Shown here piece after piece: positions 35,051 to 47,438 of a stretch of DNA of 64,000 nucleotides. The notes below the pieces were generated by a model, which saw only the letters and a list, made by a program, of their open reading frames with translations, was not told the origin of the DNA and ran no database searches. Position 1 is the first letter of the stretch, and each line of letters begins with the position of its first letter. The stretch covers positions 124,001 to 188,000 of the forward strand of contig JAMYHX010000014.1 in the NCBI GenBank assembly GCA_025529335.1. The letters are read 5' to 3'. A program made the position numbers and the translations under genes. This DNA is from Rhizopus sp. PT2906. Its lineage: Eukaryota > Mucoromycota > Mucoromycetes > Mucorales > Rhizopodaceae.

Positions 35051-36201
35051 CTATGATTTGTTCAATTGAATGACTTGTAAAGGATCATTGAGACCATATC
35101 TTGACGGCTTCGTAGGCATTGTTTTCGATCTTTTAATTTTGCCAGATTTGTCGATGGGTGACCAGTCCATGTCGTCATCTGTTTTATCGCTGATAGCAGC
35201 TGGACCTGATATATGAAGAGGTAAAGGTGGAGGTCTAGTTTGAACTGTAGGCTGAGGCATGTCTTGACTGGATGTAGTCAACCAAGCTGATTTGGGCATC
35301 TTGAAGCAGTGTTGATGTTCTACCAAAAATTGGACTACCTTTTGAGATAATTTGTACTGTGCTGGATGTAATGAATTATCAGGGTCTAACAAAATGCCTG
35401 GAGTGAATACGGCAGCTAAGTTAAAGGCATCCATCTTGGTTGTATGAGCATGTTGAGCAAAGAGAGCCATCAGGTCAAGCAAGTAGAATAGCAAGTATTG
35501 GTTGTACAATGGCAATGTCCCAATCAAGTACTGATATTGTTCGACTGTCTTTGCTTCATTATCCAAGTTTAGAGTATCTCTAAATGCCTGATAAAGTGAT
35601 GGAACAATGACTGGCTCTGGAAGGTAATTCAAATATCTTCGTAATACAGTTGCTGCGTCATGAATAGAATATCCTTTCCAATCTAGGCCTCTTCCATAGT
35701 CTGGTGCTGTACTAAATATTTGTTGTAATTCTCCTATGCGTTTTGCACTATACATTTTAAAGCATGTTAATTTCAATTAGATGATTCATAGTGTCCTATT
35801 TTACCTTCCACTAACGCGAAATACCCCTTCAGTATAAAGACCTAGAAGTTATCGGGAAATTATTATTGTTAACAAAAAAAAAAAAAGGACTGCATTATTT
35901 ACCTTGATCTTTCAAGAATGAACCGCATTTAGCAACAATAACTGGAATAAAGCCAATGTACTGAACGCCATTATCCGCATAACCTATTGTTGCCTTTGCA
36001 TTTTGCACGCTTTCCTCTAATGGTACACCAAATATATGATCCTCTACTACTAAAGTACATAAACAATCTATATAAAACAATAACAGTTTTGTGTATGTGT
36101 TTACCTTCTTTTGGAATCACTTGTTTACTCAAATGAGTGAATTTCTTCCACCAACTTTTAATCGAGATGCTGTTGTCTTTATTATTTGAATCAATATCCA
36201 T
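35051..36201 (-). CDS. RhoGAP-domain protein
   Basis: RhoGAP proteins speed GTP hydrolysis by Rho GTPases and so act in polarity and wall growth. The exons are 36201..36105, 36067..35903, 35841..35805 and 35747..35051, about 331 aa. The first intron is only 37 nt. The domain starts at HIFGVPLEESV, with the arginine finger in GLYTEGVFRVSGSAKRI. It continues with HDAATVLRRYLNYLPEPVIV and FNLAAVFTPGIL. The C-terminal tail is proline-rich with MDWSPID and a basic stretch IKRSKTMPTKPSRYG. A short basic N-terminus (KSWWKKFTHLSKQV) precedes the domain. No other domain such as BAR, SH2 or PH is seen, so this is a small family member. Confidence 0.92.
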
Positions 36202-36371
36202 TTGTTGTTTAAAGAAAGAAAGCAAGAAAAGGAAAAAAAAAAAAAAAAAAAAAAAGAGAGAGAGAGAGAAAAAGATAAAAAATATTATCAACTTGGGAAA
36301 ATCACTAAAAATACATGTTGGTTTTTATCTATTTTTAAAATCCAGCAAAAACTTTTTTTTATATAGTTTAT

Positions 36372-37337
36372 TTAGAAATGATAGTTCTCTATCTCTTCAA
36401 TAGGCGTAGTGGGATCTGCAAATGGATCCAACTCATCATCCTGTTTCTGTTTATGGTTTATGTTTAAATTTGAGAATTCAAGTTGTAATGGTGATGTTTG
36501 TCTCTTTATGGGTGGTGGTGGAGGAGGGGCACGAATGGCTTTTCTGTTATTATTATTACTGTTGGGAGACATTGGACTCCATGAGGCAGGTATTTCACCT
36601 ACCAACATGATATCATACATGTCTAAAGCCTTCAGGAGATCTTCATTCGCTGCTAATAATGTACCGATCCATTCTTCATCTTCAACTAATCTAGCATATC
36701 GTACAATCTTCTTTTTAGATTCTTCACATTTATCTTTGTACTCTTGTAAACGTTTATCATGCTGTAAATCAATCTCCCACCTATCCTCTGTTGTATTGAT
36801 AAGTCTTAGAGCATTAATCAAATTGTTGGAGTTTTGATTCGCCAAAGCGATCTCTTCTAATATTTTAGGTTTCGTCTTTTCAAAATTGAACAATGTCGTG
36901 TTATTTCGTGATGTTGAACCAGCGTTACTCTGACTGCGGGGTTTATTTTTTACTTTTGGTTCAGTAATAGGCGATCGAATGGGCATAATGGGCGGTGGTA
37001 AGGATTGGTGTCTTTGTTGTTGTTGTTGTGGTTGTGGTTGTGGTTGTTCTCGTATAGGTGAAGTCATGGGTGATTGTGTATTAGTCGTAGGCGATCTAAC
37101 AATAGTATCACTAGTATTTGATCTTGACGATTCTGCTGTGTTGGTTCTTATGCGCAACTGTTATAACATATAGTTAGCTTCCCCTCTCAATCATTCCACA
37201 GTATTCGTTTACCTTTCGTCCTCTGCCCAATTCATACAGATCAGCCATGGTTCTCATACCAGGTTCATCTTTATATTTCGATATCCATGCGCTCAATAAG
37301 GACAAGAGCTCATTCTTAACTTTGACATCTTCAGCCT

Positions 37338-37372
<35 letters not shown>

Positions 37373-37896
37373 CATTCATGTATATTCTTTTATAAAAGAC
37401 ATATATTATTACCTGTGAAGTTAATATCAACTCAAATCGTTCTTTCATCTTATCATTCATAAGAAATTGTCCTATACTTGTGTTATCAACCTATGAACCT
37501 CTCCCACTCCTATCAACCGTGTTTATGATCTTACTATGAAACTGTTGATTGCTATTTTCCATTAAAAGTTTCAAAACCTAAGATAATATATGTTATGCTT
37601 TTCATCATTATTAAATCCCTTTCTCTTACTTCTAATGCACGTAGTTTTTGCTGTGTTCCACCATGCTTAAGCTTCTTTCTTATAGTTTCAATAGCTTCTC
37701 TAGCACCATTGGATTGCATTTGAATAGATTCTATTAGCTGCTGTAACAGATACCAATCAACTTCTTCTAGATTAGATAATCTCTCTGTTTAAAATAAAAT
37801 ACAATAAGCACGGGCTCTGGTTCAAATAAAGAACATGATTTTGCCTATATAAAGAGACACTGAAGTCTTTTGTGGTTCATCAGTAAAGATTCCCAT
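36372..37896 (-). CDS. VHS-GAT domain protein, LSB5-like
   Basis: The exons are 37896..37845, 37784..37630, 37577..37535, 37471..37413, 37335..37213 and 37157..36372, about 405 aa. The start MGIFTDEPQKTSVSLY resembles that of yeast Lsb5. A VHS domain follows, from EEVDWYLLQQLIESI to MRTMADLYELGRGRK. A GAT-like helical bundle covers LINALRLINTTEDRW and LLAANEDLLKALDMYD. Between them and at the end are P/Q-rich linkers and an APPPPPPIKR stretch that could bind SH3 domains. Lsb5 links endocytosis to actin through Las17 and ubiquitin, so an endocytic adaptor role is likely. The first intron appears to start with GC rather than GT; no GT donor in the right phase exists there. Confidence 0.85.
37342..37371. 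repeat. (AAT)n repeat in an intron of the LSB5-like gene
   Basis: Ten AAT units lie directly before the acceptor of the fourth intron. On the minus strand they form an ATT-rich tract ending in ACAG. Confidence 0.85.
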
Positions 37897-38289
37897 AATA
37901 GCTTTAAAGAGAAAAGAAAAAAAAAAAAAGAAAGTAGATGAAATGATGTCAGCTGTGAACATCTCATGTCGTGTTACAGTCAATCTACACTCAGATCAAA
38001 ATCTACAAGTTTTTAGACACTCAGATAAAAGACAATGAGACACTTGTACTCTTGATTGATTAAATCGATAATAAGTACGCTCTATTTTTATTTTCTGTTA
38101 GGCTTGCCACTATTTGAAAAAGAAAAGCAAGGGAAGAGAGATCGAATACGGGTCTTCTTTGTAATAGCTTTTCAGTGCTATCCAAAAGGAGGTTTACTCT
38201 TCTAAGCAAGCTGAAACAAAGGATCCATGTCAACAACAATGTTCTTGTTGTAGGTAGGAATCTCTCTCCTTACTACTATATTATGTAGC
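37897..38289. other. 5' flank of the LSB5-like gene
   Basis: A 393-bp spacer between the LSB5-like start codon and the uncertain gene at 38290. An A-rich run (about 37916-37930) is present. No other feature is seen. Confidence 0.4.
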
Positions 38290-38637
38290 TTACTTGTGAT
38301 GCTGAAACCAATGATTCTCAACTGATGCCATAAGTCCGGGTGATGCTTTACAGTAGCGCACATCATGTCTTTGAGTACCTTTGGCTACTTCATCCAAACA
38401 CTTGTCTGTTTTAACGTTGGATTGATGTCTCCCAAGCTCAGTATCTGTACGGCCTCCCCTCTCTTTCTCTCTCTCTCTCAGTTGCCTCTCAGCTTTCTCT
38501 TTTGATCCTTTCTTGCTGCTGAAACTTTTGAATCTTCCTTATTCATATCAAAATCGAACTTTGAATTCCATACAACGTGAACCCAAAAAAGGTTTCCGAA
38601 TTATAATCCCTTGATGGCAATTTGCTGCCATCTTCAT
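38290..38637 (-). CDS. possible small gene, structure uncertain
   Basis: On the minus strand an ATG at 38637 (MKMAANCHQG) can be joined by one GT..AG intron, in phase, to a frame open to 38290. That frame reads FKSFSSKKGSKEKAERQL, then TDTELGRHQSNVKTDKCLDE and QRHDVRYCKASPGLMASVEN, ending FQHHK. The amino-acid mix, with Cys, His, Trp and Tyr, looks like real protein. A competing frame in the same area (IPTYNKNIVVDMDPLFQLA, stop at about 38222) is also open, so the last exon may differ. No family is recognised. A transcript would be needed to settle it. Confidence 0.33.
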
Positions 38638-39156
38638 TTTTATGTCTCTCTCTCTCTCATACATAAGTCTTTATTTCCAAATAATACTCACCTTTCTTTC
38701 TATATTATGGATTATGACTGGATATTTAACAGGGTGATTTTGGCCAGTAAATTCATAATCTCTTTGTTTCTTGAGAAAACTCTCTAGCCAATTTGAACCA
38801 CAAAGATCAAAAGTTACTGATATTTATCTGAGATCGAATAAATAGAGGGATTGCATAAAGTGAGCCGCAGCTGTTCGCTTGATTCTTTGTAACCATATTT
38901 TTTGATATCCGATTCAAGTCTCTCTCTCTACAAGCATTTGTATTAAGTTTTTGAAAGATATATATTTTTTTTTGCTACACGTATATTATGTTTTTATAAG
39001 CCTGTATAAAGCCAATCTATTCGGATGAGGAAGGATCAATTAAAGAAAGGGCAGCCAGAGACAGACGAGACTAAGAAGGGACCATTATGAATTAACTTTC
39101 CGCTTTCAGCACCATCTTTTTCTCTTTTTTTTTTTTTTTTTTTATCAGTTTGAATT
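38638..39156. other. promoter region of the GNL1-type GTPase gene
   Basis: A 519-bp spacer. A T-run at about 39126-39143 lies just upstream of the start codon. No gene is seen. Confidence 0.4.
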
Positions 39157-41333
39157 ATGCCGCCAAAACATAGAAAAGTGCCTTTCAGTGGAAAAAAGAA
39201 GAAACAACAACTACAGCAAAAAAATGCTCGAAAACAAGAGAAAGGTTTTTGAACACTAATTGTCAATGTTGACTTTTAATAACACATTACAAAAAAAAAA
39301 AGCTGCCAACATGGATCCAAGTTCATTTGACTACCTTGGAAAAACAAAGCCATTAAAAGCCAACTTGCTCAATCATTTCGTAAAGGGAACCGAAGGTGTG
39401 CTTAAGAACAGTTCAGATCTGGATACCAAGACAAAGTAAGTCGAGTACACCAAGTGTTATTGTAGTAACCTATTATATCTAGACTAGTATCGGTCTTTGA
39501 CAAGTTGACACCGCAGTCTATTGAACAGGAAAAGTTGGCAAGTATGCAGCCATTGAATCGTTTACCCAAAGAGTCATTGGAATTGAAAGAAAGCGACTTT
39601 AGTGAATACATTGAGTTTCCAAAACGACCTTTTTGGGATTATGATATGTCAAAGGAAGAGGTCGAGCAACACGAAACAGAGAGTTTTCAGAATTGGTTAA
39701 AAGATATTCAAGAAAAATATGCTGGGAAACAGATAAGCTGGTTTGAGCGTAACTTGGAAGTTTGGCGTCAATTGTAAGAAAAAGAAAAGAAAATAGAAAG
39801 GAGATGGCTGACAATGTGTATCCAGGTGGAGGGTATTGGAAATAAGCGATGTGATCCTTATTGTCATGGATATTAGAAACCCATTACTACATTTTCCTAT
39901 TTCGCTGTATAACTTCATTATACATGAGAAAAAGAAAAGCATTGTGGGTGTGTTTAATAAGGTATATAGAATATCAATTGCACGTCTTTTGATAAACTAA
40001 AAGCAGAGTGAAGGTAGACCTTGTTTCTGAATTCACAGTGTTTGCTTGGAAGAAGTATTTTGAGGAAACATTTCCAAACTTGCATATCGCAACCTTCAGT
40101 TGTTTTCCAAGAGATAAAAACCTGATTGATGACACTGTAACCTGTAAGTGAACTTGGTCAACAAAAAACACATCAATAATCTCTCTTTTTTATGTAGATG
40201 CCTTGAAAAATCAAGCCAAGAGACCACGGAAGCGCTATTATCATGCACAGGGAGTCAAGAATATCTTGTCGGTTTGTCGTGATGTCTTGGACAAACCAAA
40301 TGTTCCTGTCAATTGGGACTCGATCATTTCTCGTTATGATGAAGATTCAGAACACGAAGAAGAAGAAGAAGAAGATAGCGATGATAGTGATACTGAAAGC
40401 ATAAACGGATTAGGTATTTACAATATCTATAAAAATCCTTTTTCATGTGGATTAACTATAAGAAAAAGATGACGAGTTTAGTGGAATTTTGAAGGTCACA
40501 AGTCGAGCAGTACATCCTCATAAGGATTATATCACCTTGGGACTTGTAGGGCATCCAAACGTGGGCAAAAGTAGCTTGATTAACAGTATCATGCGAAAAA
40601 CAGTTGTAAGTGCCAGTCGAACTCCAGGCCATACCAAACACTTCCAAACCATTTATATTGCGGATAATGTTCGTTTATGTGATTCGCCTGGCTTAGTTTT
40701 TCCTGCACTGATACCTAGAGCGCTTCAGGTAGGAAAAGGGGGGGAGGGACACTGTTTTAGTTGAATCACTCTAAAATGCGCCTTTTTTTTTTACATATAT
40801 CTAGATCATCTCTGGTATGTATCCAATCGCTCAGGTACAAGAGCCATATAGTGCTATTCGATATCTTGCTGAACGTATTCCTCTCGAAAAAATCCTGTCA
40901 CTTACGCCTCCTGACTTTAGCCGTGACTATCAATGGAGTGCGTGGACTATTTGTGAAGGTAAGTCAATTGTGACCTTAAAGAGGAGGATGTTTATGGAAA
41001 TATGTTTAGCATTTGCAGAACAAAGAGGATTTCATACAGCAAAGACAGCTCAGCCTGATGTGTACAGAGGTATGTGTATATATAACAGAAAGTGATCCTC
41101 CTTTTAACCTTGTTATACTAGCTGCCAATGCTATACTACGTTTAACAGCAGATGGTCGAATACTACTCTCGTTCAAACCTCCTGGCTTCTTCACAAGTAA
41201 CAAATATGAGATTTTACGTGTGACCGAAGCAGATTCAAATAGAGACAACAGTGATGATGAAGATAAAAAGGAAGAAGGGCCAGTGGTCATCACTAAAGGA
41301 GGGTTCAGTGCACTTGCGAGCGATTCTGAATAG
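39157..41333 (+). CDS. circularly permuted GTPase of the GNL1 (MMR1/HSR1) family
   Basis: The ten exons are 39157..39244, 39303..39435, 39483..39773, 39826..39961, 40014..40143, 40198..40413, 40463..40728, 40805..40958, 41019..41069 and 41122..41333, about 558 aa. The start MPPKHRKVPFSGKKKKQQLQ is the basic N-terminus of GNL1. The GTPase motifs come in permuted order. First is VFNKVDL (G4), then the P-loop GHPNVGKSSLIN (G1), then RTPGHTKH (G2) and CDSPGL (G3). An acidic insert (HEEEEEEDSDDSDTES) separates the two parts. The C-terminal EQRGFHTAKTAQPDVYRAAN to SFKPPG is specific to GNL1. Relatives act in the nucleolus or in ribosome biogenesis. The first intron has an unusual donor, GTTTTT. Confidence 0.92.
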
Positions 41334-41694
41334 AAAGAATAAATTTAATAAATTGTAAATACAGTTATTGAACGCATTTGAAAAAGCCGGGTTTCACTTA
41401 AAGACAAAAAACCCATAAATTGCCCTGAGTTGCCCCTTCCAACTAATGATATACGGAGTCAAACGTGTGTTAGTCCCTTGGATCTTTGTGGGTTATCGGA
41501 CTTACAATACGTGATCAAAAAGTTGGTTGATGAATTCTTTGGCTAGTTCACATAGTATTTTTAGATTGGTAAATTGTTGAAAGAGCATAGTATTATTCCG
41601 CAAACTTTTCCACGTATATCAGTTTGAAAGCCCCTTCTTTTCTAAAAATAATAGATCAAAAGCAGCCCTATTTGTTTGCATTGTACTACCGTCA
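41334..41694. other. spacer
   Basis: This is the 3' flank of the GTPase gene. No gene is seen. Confidence 0.4.
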
Positions 41695-41892
41695 ATGTTA
41701 TTCTTCAAGTCAGTCTACCAAGATAGTTTTAACGAAAATGAATCCAAAGTAGATATGTTGGATCAAACACCATTAAAAATGCGCTTGATGCTATTCAAAT
41801 ATGGGGCCAAAATTTATCAAAAAGAGCCTTCTTCAAAAGAAACTACTGATTTTTTTATTGTGCAAAGCCTTAAAGAACGCATTAAATGCTGA
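41695..41892 (+). CDS. possible 65-aa small protein or upstream ORF of the golgin gene
   Basis: The ORF reads MLFFKSVYQDSFNENESKVD to VQSLKERIKC and is mixed in composition, neither repetitive nor T-rich. It ends 38 nt before the golgin start codon, so it would lie in that gene's leader if transcription starts far upstream. No family is recognised. Confidence 0.28.
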   Translation: MLFFKSVYQDSFNENESKVDMLDQTPLKMRLMLFKYGAKIYQKEPSSKETTDFFIVQSLKERIKC

Positions 41893-41930
41893 CTTTAAAT
41901 CATACGTGTCTTTTGCTTATTCTTTTAATT

Positions 41931-44900
41931 ATGGCTACACCTGAAGAAGAAGAAGCAAGGAAAGCAAAATTACTTGCTGCTCGCAAGAAGGTAACAAACA
42001 CACTATTGTATTTGAATTTTAAACAAACTCTTGAGTAGCTAAAAAAATATCAAAGTAAAGCAGACCAACACCATTCCAAAGAATCTATCGAATCCAATTC
42101 ACCGCCTCCAAAAGAACAAGAAACTCATAAAGATGAAACTAAAGTAGAGCAAAATGATACTGTAAGTAAACTCTTTCTATAGAATTTCCTCCTGACTAAT
42201 ATCTCTCTCTTTCTCGTAGACTCTGTCCTTTGAAAATCAGCTAAAAGAAGCCAATGCAATGCTAGAGAATGAACGCTCGCAGTCCAGAGAAACCGTCAAG
42301 AAACTACAAGAGCAGCTGAAAGCACAGAAAGAAGACACAGAAAAAAAGGCGCGCGAGGCAGAGTCTTACCAACAACAAGTCGCGAAAGTGGAAGCAATCC
42401 TGTCAGCAACTAAGGAACAGCTAGAATCCGAACGCAAAGCAAGGAATGACTTGGAGCAACATAAAGACGAAAAGGAAAAGGAAATTTCAAGACTCGAAGG
42501 ATTGATCGAAAAAGAGCGCCAGAAGCTTGAAGAAAAATCAAAACAGCTAGATTTTCAGCAGGAACAGAATCAGAATATGCTAAAAGAGCGTGAAGCACAG
42601 TCAAGAGAGCTTCAGGCAAAGGTAAACGAGCTCGAGAAGCTCAAGGCAGATATGGCGAATCGTCAATCGGATGCAAGTAGGCTTGAACAAGAGCTAAACT
42701 CGGAACGTGAAAAGATAATAGAGGAAAAGGCATCTGTAGCTAAGCTCCAAAAGGACGTAGATACGCTTAAAGCAGAGTTAGAGCAGAGATCAGATGAATT
42801 GAATGCCCTCAAAAGGGAGATGAAGCAGCAGGAAGAACAAAGAGATGCGCTAGAGTCAAAGCTTGCCAGTTCTGAAACATCCAAGATGGATGAAATCAAC
42901 TCATACAAATCCAAGATCGAGAGCCTCGAAGCTGAACTGTCTGAAATACAGTCTCAATTAGACGCTGAAAGGTCAAAAATGGGTCAGTTACAGAATGAGA
43001 GAAAGGATATAGAGCAAAGCTTGGCAGACTATCAAAATAAGAATGCAAATATTGAGAAAGAGCTATTATCGACCAAGGATGAGCTCAAAAAGCAGCAAGA
43101 AGTAGCTACTATGCTTCAACAAGAGCGTGACAACATAAATCATCATAAAGAAGAGTTGATAAAAGAAAATGAAGCAAGCGTGAAAAGGCTAGAGAATGAA
43201 CTGTCCAAAGCAAAAGAAGGCAGTAAAGCAGAGATCGATAGCAAGATGAAAGAATTAGAAAGCCTAAAGCAGCAAATAGAAGAATTCAAAGCAGAGCTGT
43301 CGTCAACGAAGGAGTCGCTAGAAAAAGAACAGAATAGATCAGGAAAGCTGGAATCACAGCTAAAGAACATTGAGGAACAGGATCGTGAAAAGATCAGCAA
43401 TCTGGAAAGCCAATTAGCCGCTGCGCAAAGCCTTGTTGATAGCGAACGGGCAAGAGCTACAGAACTAGAATCCAAGTTGAAAGATCTAAAAGATGAGCTA
43501 GAGAATAAATCAACAGAGCTAGATAGCCAAATCACAAAGATGAAGAAGCAATTAGATGATGAGCACGCAGAATCAAAAAAGTTAAAGAGCCAAATCAAAA
43601 AATTGGAATCCAGCAAGCAAAAGGAACATAATGTAATGGTAACAGAACTTAATCAATTAAAAGAACAGCTTGAGAATGAACAAAAGAAGTTATCTGATAC
43701 GGAAACGGCTGTCAGTAATGTGAAGGATGAACTTTCTCTTACCAAAAAAGAACTTGAGGAAGAGCAATCCAAAGCCAAAAAGCTTCAGGACCATATCAAA
43801 GATCTTGAAGAAGAGAAGAAAAATACATTAAAAGAATATGATGACAAGTACACAAACCAATTAAAGTCACTTGAAGATCAACTTGAAAAAGAACACATCA
43901 GATGCAAAGATCTAGAAGCAAAAATAAATAAACTGGAACAAGACCATACTGAGAATATCAAGCGCCTTGAGAAAGAAGCTAAAACAGAGCGTTCCAAATC
44001 GACAAGCTTGCAAGAAACGATCGACAGCCTGGAGAAATCCAAAGAAGAGCACAATCAATCCATAAACCGGCTTCAACTCGAACTCGATGCTGAAAAATCC
44101 AAGCTACAAGATAAAATATATACTCTTGATCAGTTGAAAAAGCAGCATGATACAACAGAACAAGGCTTAAGAAAAGAATTGGAAGCCGAGAGAGCTAAAA
44201 CTGAAGAGCTACAAGCGATGCTCAAGACGCTTGATGAAATGAAGCAAGAACATGCTAGTGCTTTATCTATAATGCAGCAAGAACTAGATGCTGAACGTAC
44301 AAAATACACCAAACTTGAACAACAAGTAGAGCAGCTAGAAAAGTTACGATCTGAACAAGAGGATGCCTTATCGACTTTACAGACCAAATTGGATACAGAA
44401 CGCGAAAAAGTACAGCAAAAGGAAATGACTTTGGGTGAAATGAAACTAAAGCTCGATAACACGAAGAGTGGCCTGCAGGCAGAAATAGAGACAGAACGTG
44501 CTAAAGCGCTAGAACTGCAAAACAAGATAGATTCATTGACTCAGGAACATGGCGATGCTTTATCAAAACTGAAAGCCGATATCGATGTTGAAAGAGCCAA
44601 TTTGGAGAAGCAACTGGAGGATGCTAACCGATTAAAAAATGAAAAGCATGGAGAACTTTCCCAAGAGCTTGAAGAGGTCAAGCGTACTCTTGAGGCTGAA
44701 AATGAGCAAAAGGCTCAATTGCAGACAGAGATGGAGCGTTTGAAAGACGAGCACAAGACAAAAATAGCCTCTCTTGAAGAGAATGTTCAATCGCTTCATG
44801 TACAGATTGGAGAAAAAGAATCTCTCATATCTGCTCTCAAGACTACACAGAACGATAAAGTATTGGAGCTTGAAGACAAGATGAGAGAACAAATTGACAA

Positions 44901-46311
44901 GTTTCAAGGTCATATGCAGATGAAAGAACAAGAGTTGGCTATATTCAAGGACAAGTATACTGCTCAAATAGAGGAACTGTCCAAATTAGAAAAGAAGAGT
45001 AAAGAGTGGCACGATGAGCTGTCTGAGCAAAAACAGATGACAAAAGAGATGAAGGAAAAATTGGCAAGCGCTGAACTAGCCAACAAAGAACTTGAATCGC
45101 GTCTTCAGTCTATTACCGAAAAACTGGATGCTGCTAATACTGAACTGGAAAACAAGAGGCCACAATTAGAGAATCATGTAGCTACGTTGAACAAACTTGA
45201 ACAGCAAGAAAATCACTACAAGAAAGAAATGGATCAGCTAAAACAAGAGTACGAAGAACGGCTTGTTGCTGAACGAAACAAAACTGAAGAGCAAAACACA
45301 AGTGGAGACGAGGAACTTGAAAAATTAAAGTTAGAGTTGGAAAACAGTAAAAAGGAAATCAAGAAACTACGGGGACAAGTAGCCTTGGCCAAAAACCAGA
45401 GCAATCGTCAATCCAAACAAGGCACAGATGAAAGGATAGTAGCCAAGGATAAAGAAATAGAAAGCTTAAAGCAAAGAATAGCTGAACTTGAGCATGGTAG
45501 CAAGGATGCCAGTGAGAGAAAGAAAGCTGATCTCGCCTCAGCAGATATCAAACGACAACTCCAGGCACGCGATAAAAAAGTAGAAGAACTGCAGCAGCAA
45601 GTATCTAGACTCTTGACTATAGAAAGTGAATATCAACTATTAAAGCAAGATTTAAAGACAAAAGAAGAAAGATTAAATCACTTGGAAAAAATCGAAAAAC
45701 AGACACTCGAGGAAGCATCAGATAGAGGCTTGAACCCTACAGAAGCTGAACAAAGGATTCAGGAGCTACGAGAAAAGGTACGCGAGTTGGAGGATAGACT
45801 TGCGTCTACACCGGAAAAGGAAGAACTAGAAAACAAACTACAAAGACAGTTTGAAGCCTTTAATACTATACGAAATGAATTAACTGCTCAGCGTGAGCGT
45901 CAGTTTGATTCTGAGGCTAAATTACAGAAAGAAAAATCATTAATTGATAGAGAAAGACAAGAATTAAGGGTCACAGTGGAAAAGCTGAGGAATGAATACG
46001 AGCAACAGCTTGAGACGATGTGGCGTCAGTATGAGACAATGAAAGAAGAACTCTCGCTAGGGCGTTCAGCTTTAGATGCTGCCCAAGTGAAGCTGATGAT
46101 GAATGGATGCAGTCCTGTAAGTGAAAATGGTTTTGACTGGAATAACTCAGAGCACGAAGAAGAAGAACAGCAGGAGGAAGAAGACGTGAGTATTGGAAGG
46201 CATTTAGTTCCTGAAGTTGGAAAACTACCTCCATTGGAAAAGCCTGGACTAAACGCATTCATGGAAGTTCCAAGCTGCAGCGGATGCTTAAGCGATGTCA
46301 TAAATATTTAG
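41931..46311 (+). CDS. golgin, long coiled-coil Golgi tether (GM130/BUG1-like)
   Basis: The exons are 41931..41990, 42039..42161 and 42220..46311, about 1424 aa. The N-terminal EEARKAKLLAARKKLKKYQS resembles the short basic motif at the start of GM130-type golgins, which in animals binds the tether p115. About 1200 residues of almost unbroken coiled coil follow, rich in Glu, Lys, Leu and Gln. The C-terminus has an acidic patch (HEEEEQQEEED) and finishes CSGCLSDVINI, a CxxC pair directly before a hydrophobic PDZ-ligand-like end. Such an end is used by animal Golgin-45 to bind GRASP55. A Golgi tether that pairs with a GRASP protein is thus likely. Coiled-coil composition alone would also fit other tethers. 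Confidence 0.82.
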
Positions 46312-47438
46312 ACCAACTTTGTACAAATTGTAATCATATGCTTTAGCTGTAAAATAAAGTATTCTTTTCTCATAATGTCTAGATAGCCTTCATTAAGGGG
46401 AATGCTTGGCCATCTGTAAAGGAGAGGCATCTTGTTCTCCTGCGCTTAATAAATGCAAAAAAAAAGACATCAATTGAATAGGTAGCTGGTCTTACAAATA
46501 ATGCACTTTAATAGAAACGAGACATTGTTTGCAACAATATCCTTAGAACTCAATAGAAACAAGACTATCAGAATATTTGAACCTTTATCGATTAAAAAGG
46601 AGCTGAACACCAAAGATTCAGAGAGAAAAAGAGGGGGGGGGGGATTAAGGAAGCATCTAATTTCCTACATTCATAAATAAAGATGCATATTATGCCCCTC
46701 CTTGAAATCTCACGTGTAATTACAAGAATTTGACAGATGTATATCTCTTATAGGCTAATTGTGGTAATTAAAGATGTTGTATTTCAAAAAGCTAGAAATG
46801 AACCTGCCTGGTTAAAATAACGATAGATATATACACTTCATTACAGCGATTATGCCTTTATGTTTGTATATATTTGACTAAAAAACAAACAAACTCGTGG
46901 CAAGATGCAAACCCTGAAACTTTAATGTTGAAGAAGCCACATACCTTGTCTCCTTGTGTCTAATTGTTAATCAGTCAATGCCATGTTTTCTGATTAAACT
47001 ACCGCAGCTATCTTTTGAATTTCTACAAGTGTCGTGAATCTAGACAAGTCAAGATACGTTTTATATACGATAGAGATGAATGTGCCTAGATAAAAGTGCC
47101 TTGTTTCTATATAATGTTACAAAACAAATCTTGCTGAGCTACTGCTCGAGCAAATAGATTGGTCTAAACAAGATGACAACTGAATTGAGTAAAAGATTAC
47201 AGCGAACTTGTAAGAGACTGTAGAATGAATGGGAAAAATAGTACGTGGACTACTGGAGTATATGAGCTGACAAAGACACAAGAGGGTCCGTGCAGTTAGG
47301 TTTTTTTTTTGCCAAGAATAAAGGTGTAGCGTCACCATGTGGATGCATTCTTTTTATCGCTTGTATTAATCAGCTAAAAGAAGCACAAAAAACATAAAGG
47401 GACAACTGAAAAGCAAGAAGTGTAAATATGTGTAGGCT
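46312..47438. other. 1.1-kb spacer
   Basis: This is the 3' flank of the golgin gene. It includes a G10 run at 46635-46644. No gene could be supported. Confidence 0.4.

Noticed and set aside
37342..37371. Regular short repeats as a CRISPR-like array
   Set aside because: It is a plain AAT microsatellite in an intron. No repeat-spacer arrays occur in the window.
43143..43616. Serine/phenylalanine-rich minus-strand ORFs across the golgin
   Set aside because: They mirror the Glu/Lys-rich coiled coil on the plus strand and show no domain.
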